Below, piece by piece: positions 6,190 through 12,586 of a DNA stretch of 12,586 nt. The stretch lies in the NCBI GenBank assembly GCA_024227975.1, contig JAAETV010000132.1, positions 1-12,586 of the forward strand, in the 5' to 3' direction. The first letter of the stretch is position 1. Each line of letters begins with the position of its first letter. Under the pieces are notes generated by a model. The model was not told the origin of the DNA, made no database searches, and saw only the letters and a list, made by a program, of their open reading frames with translations. Source of the stretch: Actinomycetes bacterium. Its GTDB lineage: Bacteria > Actinomycetota > Acidimicrobiia > Acidimicrobiales > SZUA-35. The translations under genes and the position numbers were made by a program.

Positions 6190-7739
6190 CGGCTAGCTAC
6201 CTGCTCGTCCTGCGGCCGGCGAGAGAGGACTTCGAACAGTTGGGCGAGCTGGAGCTCGCGGCGGAAGCGGGCGGACAGAGCGATATGGATGACGCCACCG
6301 GCAACGAGGTGGGCCAAGATGGCCAACCATCCACTGTCGATCAGATGGTGGACGGCGAAGCCGGTGGGGACGAAACTGACCGTGGACACGGCCGCGGCCA
6401 GGATGACAGGGCGACCGAAAACATGGATCCGGCTCGTGTACCAGACCCGAGCTGCCGCAAGGCTGCGGATGGTGAGTCGGGACAGGGCCCATGCCCAGGC
6501 CGCCCCGATCAAGCCGACCTGAGGCAGCAGTAGGGCCGAGGTCACGAGCATGACAGTGAGCGCGATCACATGGCTGGCCAGCGAGGCTACCGAATCCCCG
6601 GCCATCAGCAGCATCGTGTCGCCGACCCCGAGGCCAATGATCACCAGCAGCGACAGGGCAAGAACCTGCACGATGGCAGCCCCATCGGCAAAGCCTTCGC
6701 CGAAGAGTCCGAGCACGGTCTCAGCGCCAAAGGCGAGGCCGATGAGTAGTGGCCAGAGGAGAGCAACGTTCCATGCCGTGATGGTGCTGAGCAGCTCCTT
6801 TGCTTGCTGGTGGCGCCCCTGCATGAAGGCGACGCTGATATGGGGGGCCATCGACTGGGCGGTGGCGTACATCAGGAGCTGACTCACCACGATCAACCGG
6901 CTCGACGCGCCGTAGATGCCGGCGTCGCTCTCGGACAGGAAGTAGGCCACCAGGAGGATGTCGAGCCGTTCCAGGACCGAGGCGACGAGGTCGGTGACAG
7001 ACCGTGGCGCCGCGAACCGCCAGTACTCGGCGGCACGAAACGGGCTCGGGGGCCAATCGTCGCGGCGGAGGCGCCATCTCAGCCAAAGGGCGACCGAGAT
7101 AGTGGCGATCAGGCTGGCTGTCGCCCAGGCGGCCGCAAGCGGCCAGATCTCTGCCGACACTGCGACAGCGACCACGACGAGCAGGAATTGGGCCACAGGT
7201 CGGATGATCTGGCCCGACCACACCGAGGGCCGCATGGTGCCGAACGCCCGCGTTGCCCCGAAGAGCACCTGGCTGACGGCGAAGGAGGGCACGGCGAGGG
7301 CGAAGATGCGGATCGTCGTGGTCATGGTCGACACATTGCCGGGATCGGACGTGAGGAGGCGCGACAGTTCGGGGGCCATGACCAGACCGATCCCGGTTGC
7401 GGTGCCAGCGGCCATGAGGGTTGAACCCAGAGCTATCCGCATCAGCGGTTTGAGGGCACCGTGCTGGCCGTTGGCCCGGAGCCGGGACACGAAGAACGTC
7501 AGACTGGACTCGCCGCCGAGTCTGGCTCCATTGGAGGCCAGGGTGAACAGGGCGGTAGCCGAGAGGAACAGACCGGCACCGACTTGACCGTAGTTGTTGG
7601 TGATGACACCGACAGTCACGAAACCGACGACGGCCGTCGTCAGCGCTCCGACTATGTTGAGGACCGAGCCTCGGGTCGCGGAACGAAGCCCACTGCTCGC
7701 TCCGGGCTCCAGCGGCTCCACCAGTTGGGCCGCGGTCAT
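6186..7739 (-). CDS. Wzx-type oligosaccharide flippase (MOP/PST superfamily)
   Basis: A 517-residue integral membrane protein with about 12-14 predicted helices, the usual size of polysaccharide flippases that turn undecaprenyl-linked repeat units across the membrane. A short hydrophilic N-terminus (about 20 residues) leads into RGSVLNIVGALTTAVVGFVT, the typical first helix with a polar residue pattern, then ITNNYGQVGAGLFLSATALF, matching the family's Y-G-x-x-x-x-G-x-F block. The central helix pairs and a charged loop RWRLRRDDW (around 220-228) separate the two six/seven-helix halves; the second half begins near YWRFAAPRSVTDLVASVLER with the usual dual-domain symmetry. The ATG at 7739 overlaps the stop of the polymerase gene (ATGA), and its own stop overlaps the phosphotransferase start. 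It is thus translationally coupled on both sides. MATE or MurJ identity is less likely given the locus. Transported glycan unknown. Confidence 0.88.
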   Translation of the reverse strand: MTAAQLVEPLEPGASSGLRSATRGSVLNIVGALTTAVVGFVTVGVITNNYGQVGAGLFLSATALFTLASNGARLGGESSLTFFVSRLRANGQHGALKPLMRIALGSTLMAAGTATGIGLVMAPELSRLLTSDPGNVSTMTTTIRIFALAVPSFAVSQVLFGATRAFGTMRPSVWSGQIIRPVAQFLLVVVAVAVSAEIWPLAAAWATASLIATISVALWLRWRLRRDDWPPSPFRAAEYWRFAAPRSVTDLVASVLERLDILLVAYFLSESDAGIYGASSRLIVVSQLLMYATAQSMAPHISVAFMQGRHQQAKELLSTITAWNVALLWPLLIGLAFGAETVLGLFGEGFADGAAIVQVLALSLLVIIGLGVGDTMLLMAGDSVASLASHVIALTVMLVTSALLLPQVGLIGAAWAWALSRLTIRSLAAARVWYTSRIHVFGRPVILAAAVSTVSFVPTGFAVHHLIDSGWLAILAHLVAGGVIHIALSARFRRELQLAQLFEVLSRRPQDEQVASR

Positions 7740-9100
7740 AGCCCAACCAATGCCGGGTCCGGCTCAGCCGGGACGTCGTGACTGGGGTCGCCGAGGGCGT
7801 CAGGGGGCCAAGTCGCTATGGCAGCAGCGACGACCATGACAAACAGCTGGGTTGGTAGATGCCCGTAGATGGGGACCTGCAATATCCCGATGGCCAGTGA
7901 AACTTTGGCCCAATGGGTGACCGGGTCTCGACCCCGGGCTCGAAGGAACGCTCCGATGAAGAACCCGACATACAGTACGACCGCGACATAGCCGTGGGCG
8001 AACATGATGGCCCACAGCTGTCCGTGAGTTCCGAGAGGAGGTCCTGACGGCTTCGACGGATTCGGCCGAGGAGTACCGAAGCCGATGAGTGGTGAGTCAG
8101 CCGAGTACCGGATGGTCTCTGCGTAGATGCTCACCCTGGTGTCGTTGCTGTCCGCGGTTCGAGTATCCAGCTGCTCCATCGCTGCGCTCGTCACACCCGT
8201 CGCTGTCACCGCCAGCAGCGACACGACACCGAGTCCAACCAACAAGACAATCGGGAGGAACCTGCGCCTGATCGCCGCGTAGCGGACGAGGCCATATACC
8301 AGCCCGATGCCGAGCGTGAGCCAGGCACCGCGATTCAGGGCGTAATAGAACGGTATGGCACTCAACAACAAAGCAACGACGACCAGCGGCCGCGAGACCC
8401 GCAGACGCCGATCATGTAGGAACGCAATCACAAACGGGGTCAGCAATGCCATGCTCGACCCCCATGCATTCGTATAGGCGTAGGGTGCAGCTGGACGGTT
8501 GAGCCGGATGTCGGGGAAGAACGTCTGGACCTCTGCCACCCTGGGCTCGATGAGGTCCTTCACGAACTGATCGGTCGCGATGACATTGGGCAAGATCGAC
8601 GACAACGGGGTGCGCCATGACAGGTCAGGCACCACAAAGGACGCGAGGCCGCCGAACAGCGTCATGAACCAGGTGGCCAGCAGCGAATAGACAATGAGGC
8701 GCCTAGCCCGAGGGCTGGTCTGGCGGGCCAGGAACATCCAGGTGATCAGGCCAGATGCGTACCAGCCTGTTCTGAGCACCCAGACACCAATTCGGCCCGG
8801 CGAATTGACTTCGATGGATGAGGCCAAGACCAGCACCAGGAAGAGGGCCAACATGATGGTCCCGTTTGGCACCATCAGTGGACGGTGGCGGATCAACCAG
8901 ATAGCCATGAAGCAGGCCGCGATCATGAAGACGGCCGGCCCTAATCCGATGGCCCAAGCGACCGGGTAGCCGGCCAGGACCACCGCCACCAGCCGACCAT
9001 CCCCGGAGACCGAATCGGCCGGACCAGACCGGACCCTCTCCTCAACACCCCCCACGTCGAGGGCCGCTGTCACCTCACCCGCCCCAATCCGTGGATCCAT
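7736..9100 (-). CDS. O-antigen ligase/polymerase family membrane protein (Wzy/WaaL-like, PF04932)
   Basis: 454 residues when started at the ATG at 9100. About 10-12 membrane helices with one large outer loop. Family hallmarks: RPAAPYAYTNAWG (202-214), a block common in actinobacterial members; NRGAW (256-260), followed by a helix; SNDTR (318-322) with the arginine before the next helix; SPLIGFG (336-342); and GTHGQLW (357-363) with the conserved loop histidine. Beside Wzx and Wzz genes it is most likely the Wzy polymerase that joins repeat units outside the membrane; ligase activity is the alternative. The frame is open upstream to 9394, but that part has the composition of a shadow inside the Wzz gene. 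The ATG at 9100 still overlaps that gene by 26 bases and lacks a clear Shine-Dalgarno; a GTG at 9073 is another candidate. The 3' end overlaps the flippase start by 4 bases. Confidence 0.87.
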   Translation of the reverse strand: MDPRIGAGEVTAALDVGGVEERVRSGPADSVSGDGRLVAVVLAGYPVAWAIGLGPAVFMIAACFMAIWLIRHRPLMVPNGTIMLALFLVLVLASSIEVNSPGRIGVWVLRTGWYASGLITWMFLARQTSPRARRLIVYSLLATWFMTLFGGLASFVVPDLSWRTPLSSILPNVIATDQFVKDLIEPRVAEVQTFFPDIRLNRPAAPYAYTNAWGSSMALLTPFVIAFLHDRRLRVSRPLVVVALLLSAIPFYYALNRGAWLTLGIGLVYGLVRYAAIRRRFLPIVLLVGLGVVSLLAVTATGVTSAAMEQLDTRTADSNDTRVSIYAETIRYSADSPLIGFGTPRPNPSKPSGPPLGTHGQLWAIMFAHGYVAVVLYVGFFIGAFLRARGRDPVTHWAKVSLAIGILQVPIYGHLPTQLFVMVVAAAIATWPPDALGDPSHDVPAEPDPALVGL

Positions 9101-10697
9101 TGTCTGGGTGGCTGATGGGGGCAGGGTTGAGCGAGATGAGGCCCAAGGACTTCGACGACATAGCCGACAACCGGCTGGCCAGCTCTTGCCTGACCGGCCT
9201 ACCCGGTGGCTCTTCGGTCCCGACCACGACTCCGTCGACTTCCCGAAGGAGTAGGCCGAATCGCGCCGCGTTGGCCACGGTCCCCCCGAGAAAGATCGTG
9301 GCGTGATTCGGCTGTGCGGTTGCACCGAGTAATCCCCGGATGCCCCAGCCGTTGAGCAGCTCGTCGACCCGCGCCGGCCTGGCCAGAACCTCACTGTCGC
9401 CGATGGTCAAAGCTCGAAGGCCCCCCATCTCGGGCAGCAACTGCCGGGCTGTGATCATCAATGTCTTCCCGCTGAGCACGTCGAGCAAACCTGGCTCGGC
9501 CGGGATGTTGAACAGTTCATGGAGTATGGGCCTCTCCAACAACAGCTCGACGATCAACACCTGGGCCCCGCGGGCCTGAAGCACATCAGCCAACCCCAGA
9601 CCGATTGCCACCGAAGCATCCCGACCCACCTCTCCGAAGCACACACAGCTGAATGGTTGATCCTCACCCGGCTGGTACGTTCGCGTCAGGAGTGCAGTGA
9701 AGTCTGGCTCGCTGACCAGACCGATGCCGATTGCCGGCGGGGTGCTGCCACGAACGACCTCCCCACTCGAACCGTTCTCATGAGCACGCTCCGGTTCCGG
9801 CGGTAATGGGGCACGAGGGCGGACCACAATCGGTGCCGTCGACTTCGAGGGGACCACGACGGCTGGTGAGAGTACAGGGTTGGCGGTCGGATCGATAGAG
9901 GTCTCTTTGAAGGCATCGACCAGGAAGGCGGCAATGCATCCCACGACCAACCCTCCAATGATCACGCCAACGATCATCGCCGGAGTTCCGACCCCCTCAG
10001 GGGAGTCCGGCGCCTCCGCAGCGCTGATGATGCGTCCGACATCGACCGAGACGGTTGACAAGCTAGCCAGTGACTCCTGTTGGGCGTCCAGCTCGCTCCT
10101 GATTGACTCCCGTTCGACTGTTGCGGTGACGAAGGCCTCGGACGACTCATCATTGCGGAGCAGAGTGGCCGAGACCTCGGCCAATTGGGCCTTCAGCGTC
10201 GTGATGCGCTCCTGCAACGTCTCGGCGGCAACCGCCTTGGACTCGTTGGCCAACTGGGAGCGGTAGTCGAGATAGGTCTGTGCGAACGCGTCAGCTCCGA
10301 CCTGAGCCAAGGCTGACGTAGATGCTGCGTACGACACGTCCAGGATTCGCGATCCCTTCGGGCTCGACACCATCAAGTTGGCGGACAGCTCATCGTGACT
10401 GATCTCTATGGACCGTTCGCTCAGTTGATCGGCAACGAGGTCTACCACCGCCTGCGAGGTCGCAATCCGCTCCTCGGTCGTCATCTCGATCGTCACATCG
10501 GACCGAAGGGTCTCGTTTGGATCGGTGGAGATTGGGGAGACAAGGATCGAGGCGGTGGATCGGTAGCTGGAGGGCACGAAGGCGGACGCCAAAGACCCCA
10601 GCACCACGACGACCGCGCTAACGACGACAACAAGCTTGACGTGATCCCTCAACGGCCGGAGATACTGACCCAAAGGTCTTGTTTCGTTGGTTGCCAT
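9075..10697 (-). CDS. Wzz-type polysaccharide co-polymerase with degenerate BY-kinase-like C-terminal domain
   Basis: 540 residues, first gene of the polysaccharide operon. TM1 (about 20-42) is followed by the Wzz signature YRSTASILVSP (45-55), an extracytoplasmic part with a helical, probably coiled-coil stretch (about 145-215), then the Pro/Gly-rich approach AEAPDSPEGVGTP (227-239) and TM2 (about 240-262). A Pro-rich linker (about 270-320) leads to a cytoplasmic domain aligned with CpsD/CapB tyrosine kinases: ARGAQVLIVELLLERPILHELF (in pieces, 375-396) and EPGLLDVLSG (401-410) are unmistakable. Yet the Walker A place reads FGEVGRDASV (354-363) with no lysine, Walker A' has VELL in place of VDAD, the Walker B place (FLGGT, 469-473) has no aspartate, and the C-tail has no tyrosine cluster. 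So it should set chain length but not act as a kinase. An AAGGA lies 3 bases before the ATG. Confidence 0.88.
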   Translation of the reverse strand: MATNETRPLGQYLRPLRDHVKLVVVVSAVVVVLGSLASAFVPSSYRSTASILVSPISTDPNETLRSDVTIEMTTEERIATSQAVVDLVADQLSERSIEISHDELSANLMVSSPKGSRILDVSYAASTSALAQVGADAFAQTYLDYRSQLANESKAVAAETLQERITTLKAQLAEVSATLLRNDESSEAFVTATVERESIRSELDAQQESLASLSTVSVDVGRIISAAEAPDSPEGVGTPAMIVGVIIGGLVVGCIAAFLVDAFKETSIDPTANPVLSPAVVVPSKSTAPIVVRPRAPLPPEPERAHENGSSGEVVRGSTPPAIGIGLVSEPDFTALLTRTYQPGEDQPFSCVCFGEVGRDASVAIGLGLADVLQARGAQVLIVELLLERPILHELFNIPAEPGLLDVLSGKTLMITARQLLPEMGGLRALTIGDSEVLARPARVDELLNGWGIRGLLGATAQPNHATIFLGGTVANAARFGLLLREVDGVVVGTEEPPGRPVRQELASRLSAMSSKSLGLISLNPAPISHPDNGSTDWGG

Positions 10698-10783
10698 CGG
10701 TCCTTAGGCTAGCGGCCCACCATTTGGGGCTCTGCTGCCGCCTCAGCGTCAGATGTCTCCAGGGTAGCGATGGGAGTGCTTGC
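10698..10783 (-). promoter_or_regulatory. Leader/promoter region of the polysaccharide operon
   Basis: The only non-coding space from which the five-gene operon can be started, apart from read-through. It contains an AAGGA Shine-Dalgarno (10705-10701) close to the ATG and a TAGCCT (10711-10706) that could be a -10, but it would then leave nearly no leader, in conflict with a used Shine-Dalgarno. No TTGACA-like -35 is seen. The exact promoter is unresolved. Confidence 0.3.
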
Positions 10784-10809
10784 CCGACTGGCAGCGCGCT
10801 GCCAGTCGG
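10784..10809 (-). terminator. Perfect 26-base palindrome, probable terminator of the surface-protein gene
   Basis: CCGACTGGCAGCG (10784-10796) is followed directly by its exact reverse complement (10797-10809), giving a hairpin of up to 11 GC-rich pairs with a tight loop. It lies 31 bases past the stop codon of the minus-strand gene that ends at 10841, and before the polysaccharide operon. There is no U tract on the minus-strand side (GGCAAGCACT follows); a short TTTCTC follows on the plus side. Actinobacterial terminators often lack U tracts, so terminator is the best call. An operator or protein-binding dyad is the alternative. Confidence 0.6.
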
Positions 10810-10840
10810 TTTCTCGTGAGAGTACAAGAAAGACGCCTCG

Positions 10841-12586
10841 TCACTCCAGGCGAAGGTCGAAGCTCAGATCAGCGTTGCCGGGCCAGTAGTTGTGAACCTC
10901 GACGGCAACGACGTTGGGGCCGTCCACGAGTGCGGCGGCGTCGATGGCATGGTCCTTCATATCCTCATCCGCTCCTACAGCCCAGGTCAGAGGGCGGGTC
11001 GACCAGTCGATCGGACCGTCGGGCATGTTCACCCGTGCCACCTCGGTGCCATTGATGTAAACGATGGCCCCATCATCGGCTCGCAACCCGAGGGTCAAAG
11101 AGCCGACGGCGTCAGCGTCGTCGACGGTGAAGACCTGCGTGAAATAGTACGCCTCGTTGCCAGGGGGTAGCGAGGTCTGAAGGTCGCCTTCACCGAAACC
11201 GAGCGGGGCGGCGCCTTCGTTGCCGTTATCGATGCCGTTCTGCCAGCTGGTTGGCGTGGCCGTGGCATCGTCGATGTAGGCCCACGTCGAACCTTGCGCC
11301 ACCAACGGTCCGGCCGGGGGCTCAGGTGGGACCGGTGGGCTCTCAGTGGAAGCGCTCAGCACCACATCGAGACTCAAATCCCCGTTCCCCGACCACACAT
11401 TGTGGACCTCGACCGCCAACACATTGGTACCAACCACCAACGCATCACTCCGAGCGATGTACTCGACAAAGGTGGACTCGTCTGCCCCACCCTTCCAACC
11501 AGAGGCTCCGGTACCGGCGGTGATGACACCGTCTGGCATGTTCTCTCGCGCCAGCTCGACCCCATTGAGGTAGACCACGGCACCATCATCAGCCTTGATC
11601 GCTACCCCGAGAGCCGACGGAACCGTGCCATCGAACTCGAAGCTGGTACGGGCGTAGTAGGTACTGAAGCCGGAGGTGAAGGTGGTGGCTTCGTCGCCGT
11701 CGCCGAATCCGAACTCGGCGTTGCCGGTCGGCCAAGCGCCGTCATCGTAGCCAGGATCTCGCCAGGCCGTACCGAGATCGGCTCCAGTATCGGAGTAGCG
11801 CCACTCAGAACGGGCAGCCACAAGTGTGCTGGGGTCGGGTTCGGGCGGTGGTTCCAAATCGGGGTCGAATCCGGTGGGGCAAACCCGACCGAAACCACCG
11901 AGCCACCGCGACACGCCATTGTCGACGCCGCCGACATGGAAATCGCCACCCATCCACAGACATCCATTGGTGTCGCTCTTGATGGCCCAAGTCCCATCTC
12001 TCGGACTGTGAATATCAGGCTTGAATTCCTCTATCAGACGTCCGGTGGTGGCGTCATAGGCCATGAGGAGACGATGGTCGGTACGCTGGTCCGAGACAGA
12101 CGAGTAGTGGTTCAGGTAGCCCTTGCGCTCAGAATAGGTGCAGTGGCAGCCGGCAAACACATAGTCGCCGATACGGGCCCCGACCTGGTACGCGCCACCG
12201 GCAAACGATCCGTTGTGCTCGAAGCCGTCGGCTTTTAGACCGGTGTGGTTGAACGCAATCATCTGCTGATCACTGGCCCGAAGGGTCTGGACGATGTGTT
12301 GCTCGCCGATGACCCAGACGGAGTCGGTACCGGCTGTGACATCGTAGATCTCGGGCTGCTTCGAGGGTTGGTTGCGCGGTAGCTCGATCTTGCCTGACAC
12401 CGACGCTCCGGTCGAGGTGTCAACGGTGTGGAAATAGCCTGTATTGGCTTCGCCGTTGACAGCAGTGAAGAAACCTACGACGTATGCCTCACCGAGGCCA
12501 GGGTTGACATCAATCCCCCAGACACCAGAACCCGTGACCTCAGGCTTCCATGTCGTGTCGACCTTGCCTAGTGGCCCTGAGAAGCG
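10841..12586 (-). CDS. Large probable secreted/surface protein: beta-propeller-like region plus two tandem beta-sandwich domains, 5'-truncated
   Basis: The frame is open to the window edge at 12586, so the start, any signal peptide and more domains lie outside; 581 residues are visible. The first part (12586 to about 11870) has repeated short blocks such as AYVVGFFTAVNGEANTGYF, DYVFAGCHC and CLWMGGDFHVGG, with DTSTGA and DATTGRLI turns, the style of delta-60/propeller repeats. Four cysteines (GCHC, GCLW, RVCP) fit an exported, disulfide-bonded protein. After a Pro-rich linker (EPPPEPDPS) come two related domains of about 155 residues with the signature ADDGA-VY-NG-E-AR-NMPDG and an ending of AVEVHN-W-GN-DLS, separated by another Pro-rich linker (PPVPPEPPAGP). 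This domain type recurs in large extracellular bacterial proteins and is probably a carbohydrate- or surface-binding beta-sandwich. No LPxTG or membrane anchor at the C-terminus. An internal GTG at 12400 is not the start. Adhesin or matrix protein is inference. Confidence 0.82.
   Translation of the reverse strand, partial: RFSGPLGKVDTTWKPEVTGSGVWGIDVNPGLGEAYVVGFFTAVNGEANTGYFHTVDTSTGASVSGKIELPRNQPSKQPEIYDVTAGTDSVWVIGEQHIVQTLRASDQQMIAFNHTGLKADGFEHNGSFAGGAYQVGARIGDYVFAGCHCTYSERKGYLNHYSSVSDQRTDHRLLMAYDATTGRLIEEFKPDIHSPRDGTWAIKSDTNGCLWMGGDFHVGGVDNGVSRWLGGFGRVCPTGFDPDLEPPPEPDPSTLVAARSEWRYSDTGADLGTAWRDPGYDDGAWPTGNAEFGFGDGDEATTFTSGFSTYYARTSFEFDGTVPSALGVAIKADDGAVVYLNGVELARENMPDGVITAGTGASGWKGGADESTFVEYIARSDALVVGTNVLAVEVHNVWSGNGDLSLDVVLSASTESPPVPPEPPAGPLVAQGSTWAYIDDATATPTSWQNGIDNGNEGAAPLGFGEGDLQTSLPPGNEAYYFTQVFTVDDADAVGSLTLGLRADDGAIVYINGTEVARVNMPDGPIDWSTRPLTWAVGADEDMKDHAIDAAALVDGPNVVAVEVHNYWPGNADLSFDLRLE
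10844..11302 (-). repeat. Second (C-terminal) copy of the tandem beta-sandwich domain
   Basis: 153 residues, from VAQGSTWAYIDD to the last residue of the protein. Shared landmarks with the first copy: TSW.....D, APLGFGEGD, YYFTQVFTV, LRADDGAIVYINGTEVARVN (in pieces), NMPDG and VAVEVHNYWPGN. The YDDGAW part seen in the first copy is replaced here by NGIDNGNEGA. The domain ends at the stop codon, so nothing follows it. Confidence 0.75.
11351..11821 (-). repeat. First copy of the tandem beta-sandwich domain
   Basis: 157 residues beginning VAARSEWRYSDTG. It carries W...GYDDGAW, FGFGDGDEATT, YYARTSFEF, KADDGAVVYLNGVELAREN (in pieces), NMPDG and LAVEVHNVWSGNGDLS. It lines up along its whole length with the second copy; the closest blocks are ADDGA-VY-NG-E-AR-NMPDG and AVEVHN-W-GN. 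A 16-residue Pro-rich linker joins the two. Confidence 0.75.

Noticed and set aside
6721..7746. Minus-strand open frame of 341 codons inside the flippase gene
   Set aside because: Same strand but a different frame; the product is Arg/Pro/His-rich without hydrophobic segments, while the flippase frame gives clean membrane helices.
9101..9394. N-terminal extension of the polymerase frame by 98 codons
   Set aside because: The extension falls wholly within the Wzz coding region and is rich in Arg, Ser and Trp with no helix or known segment. The ATG at 9100 fits the family better.
11294..12238. Plus-strand open frame of 314 codons
   Set aside because: Antisense to the propeller/beta-sandwich gene, whose tandem repeats and conserved blocks show that the minus strand codes.
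12398..12400. GTG at 12400 as the start of the surface-protein gene
   Set aside because: The frame stays open to the window edge and the upstream translation (for example AYVVGFFTAVNGEANTGYF) has propeller-repeat character, so the gene starts beyond 12586.
1..12586. Mobile element, phage or CRISPR signals
   Set aside because: No transposase, integrase, terminal inverted repeats, tRNA-linked attachment site or spaced direct repeats were found on either strand.

Overview
This is a GC-rich window with closely packed or overlapping genes. The protein families (an SCO6745-like protein, an actinobacterial-style Wzz with a kinase-like domain, a phosphotransferase of polysaccharide loci, a CaiB/BaiF CoA-transferase) point to an actinomycete (Actinomycetota). 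Acidimicrobiia or a related environmental lineage is a guess from overall character; no marker gene is present to prove it. I see no rRNA, tRNA, CRISPR array, transposase or integrase, and no gene-free stretch longer than about 150 bases.

Left part (1-3944): a DHA2-type MFS exporter, cut by the window start, is divergent from a three-gene plus-strand set: a CaiB/BaiF family III CoA-transferase, an SCO6745-like protein and a PF04199 'cyclase' (metal hydrolase). The last two overlap by 4 bases. The MFS gene, the CoA-transferase gene and the SCO6745-like gene each have a TANNNT hexamer exactly 6 bases before the ATG, the layout expected of leaderless actinobacterial promoters. The divergent spacer also holds an 8+8 bp inverted repeat. 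The set looks like a small catabolic or detoxification module for an acyl-CoA or carboxylic-acid compound, with export or uptake by the MFS protein; the substrate is unknown.

Middle part (4011-10697, minus strand): a polysaccharide assembly operon, transcribed right to left: Wzz-type chain-length protein with a degenerate BY-kinase-like C-terminal domain, O-antigen polymerase/ligase-family membrane protein, Wzx-type flippase, APH-fold phosphotransferase, sulfotransferase. The genes overlap by 26, 4 and 4 bases and the last two are 10 bases apart, so they are almost certainly one transcript. The window shows export, polymerisation and tailoring functions but no glycosyltransferase, so sugar-chain synthesis must be encoded elsewhere. 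The sulfotransferase suggests a sulfated extracellular glycan.

Right part (10841-12586, minus strand): the 3' portion of a gene for a large, probably secreted or surface protein with a beta-propeller-like region followed by two tandem copies of a beta-sandwich domain joined by proline-rich linkers. A perfect 26-base palindrome between this gene and the polysaccharide operon probably terminates its transcript and separates the two units.
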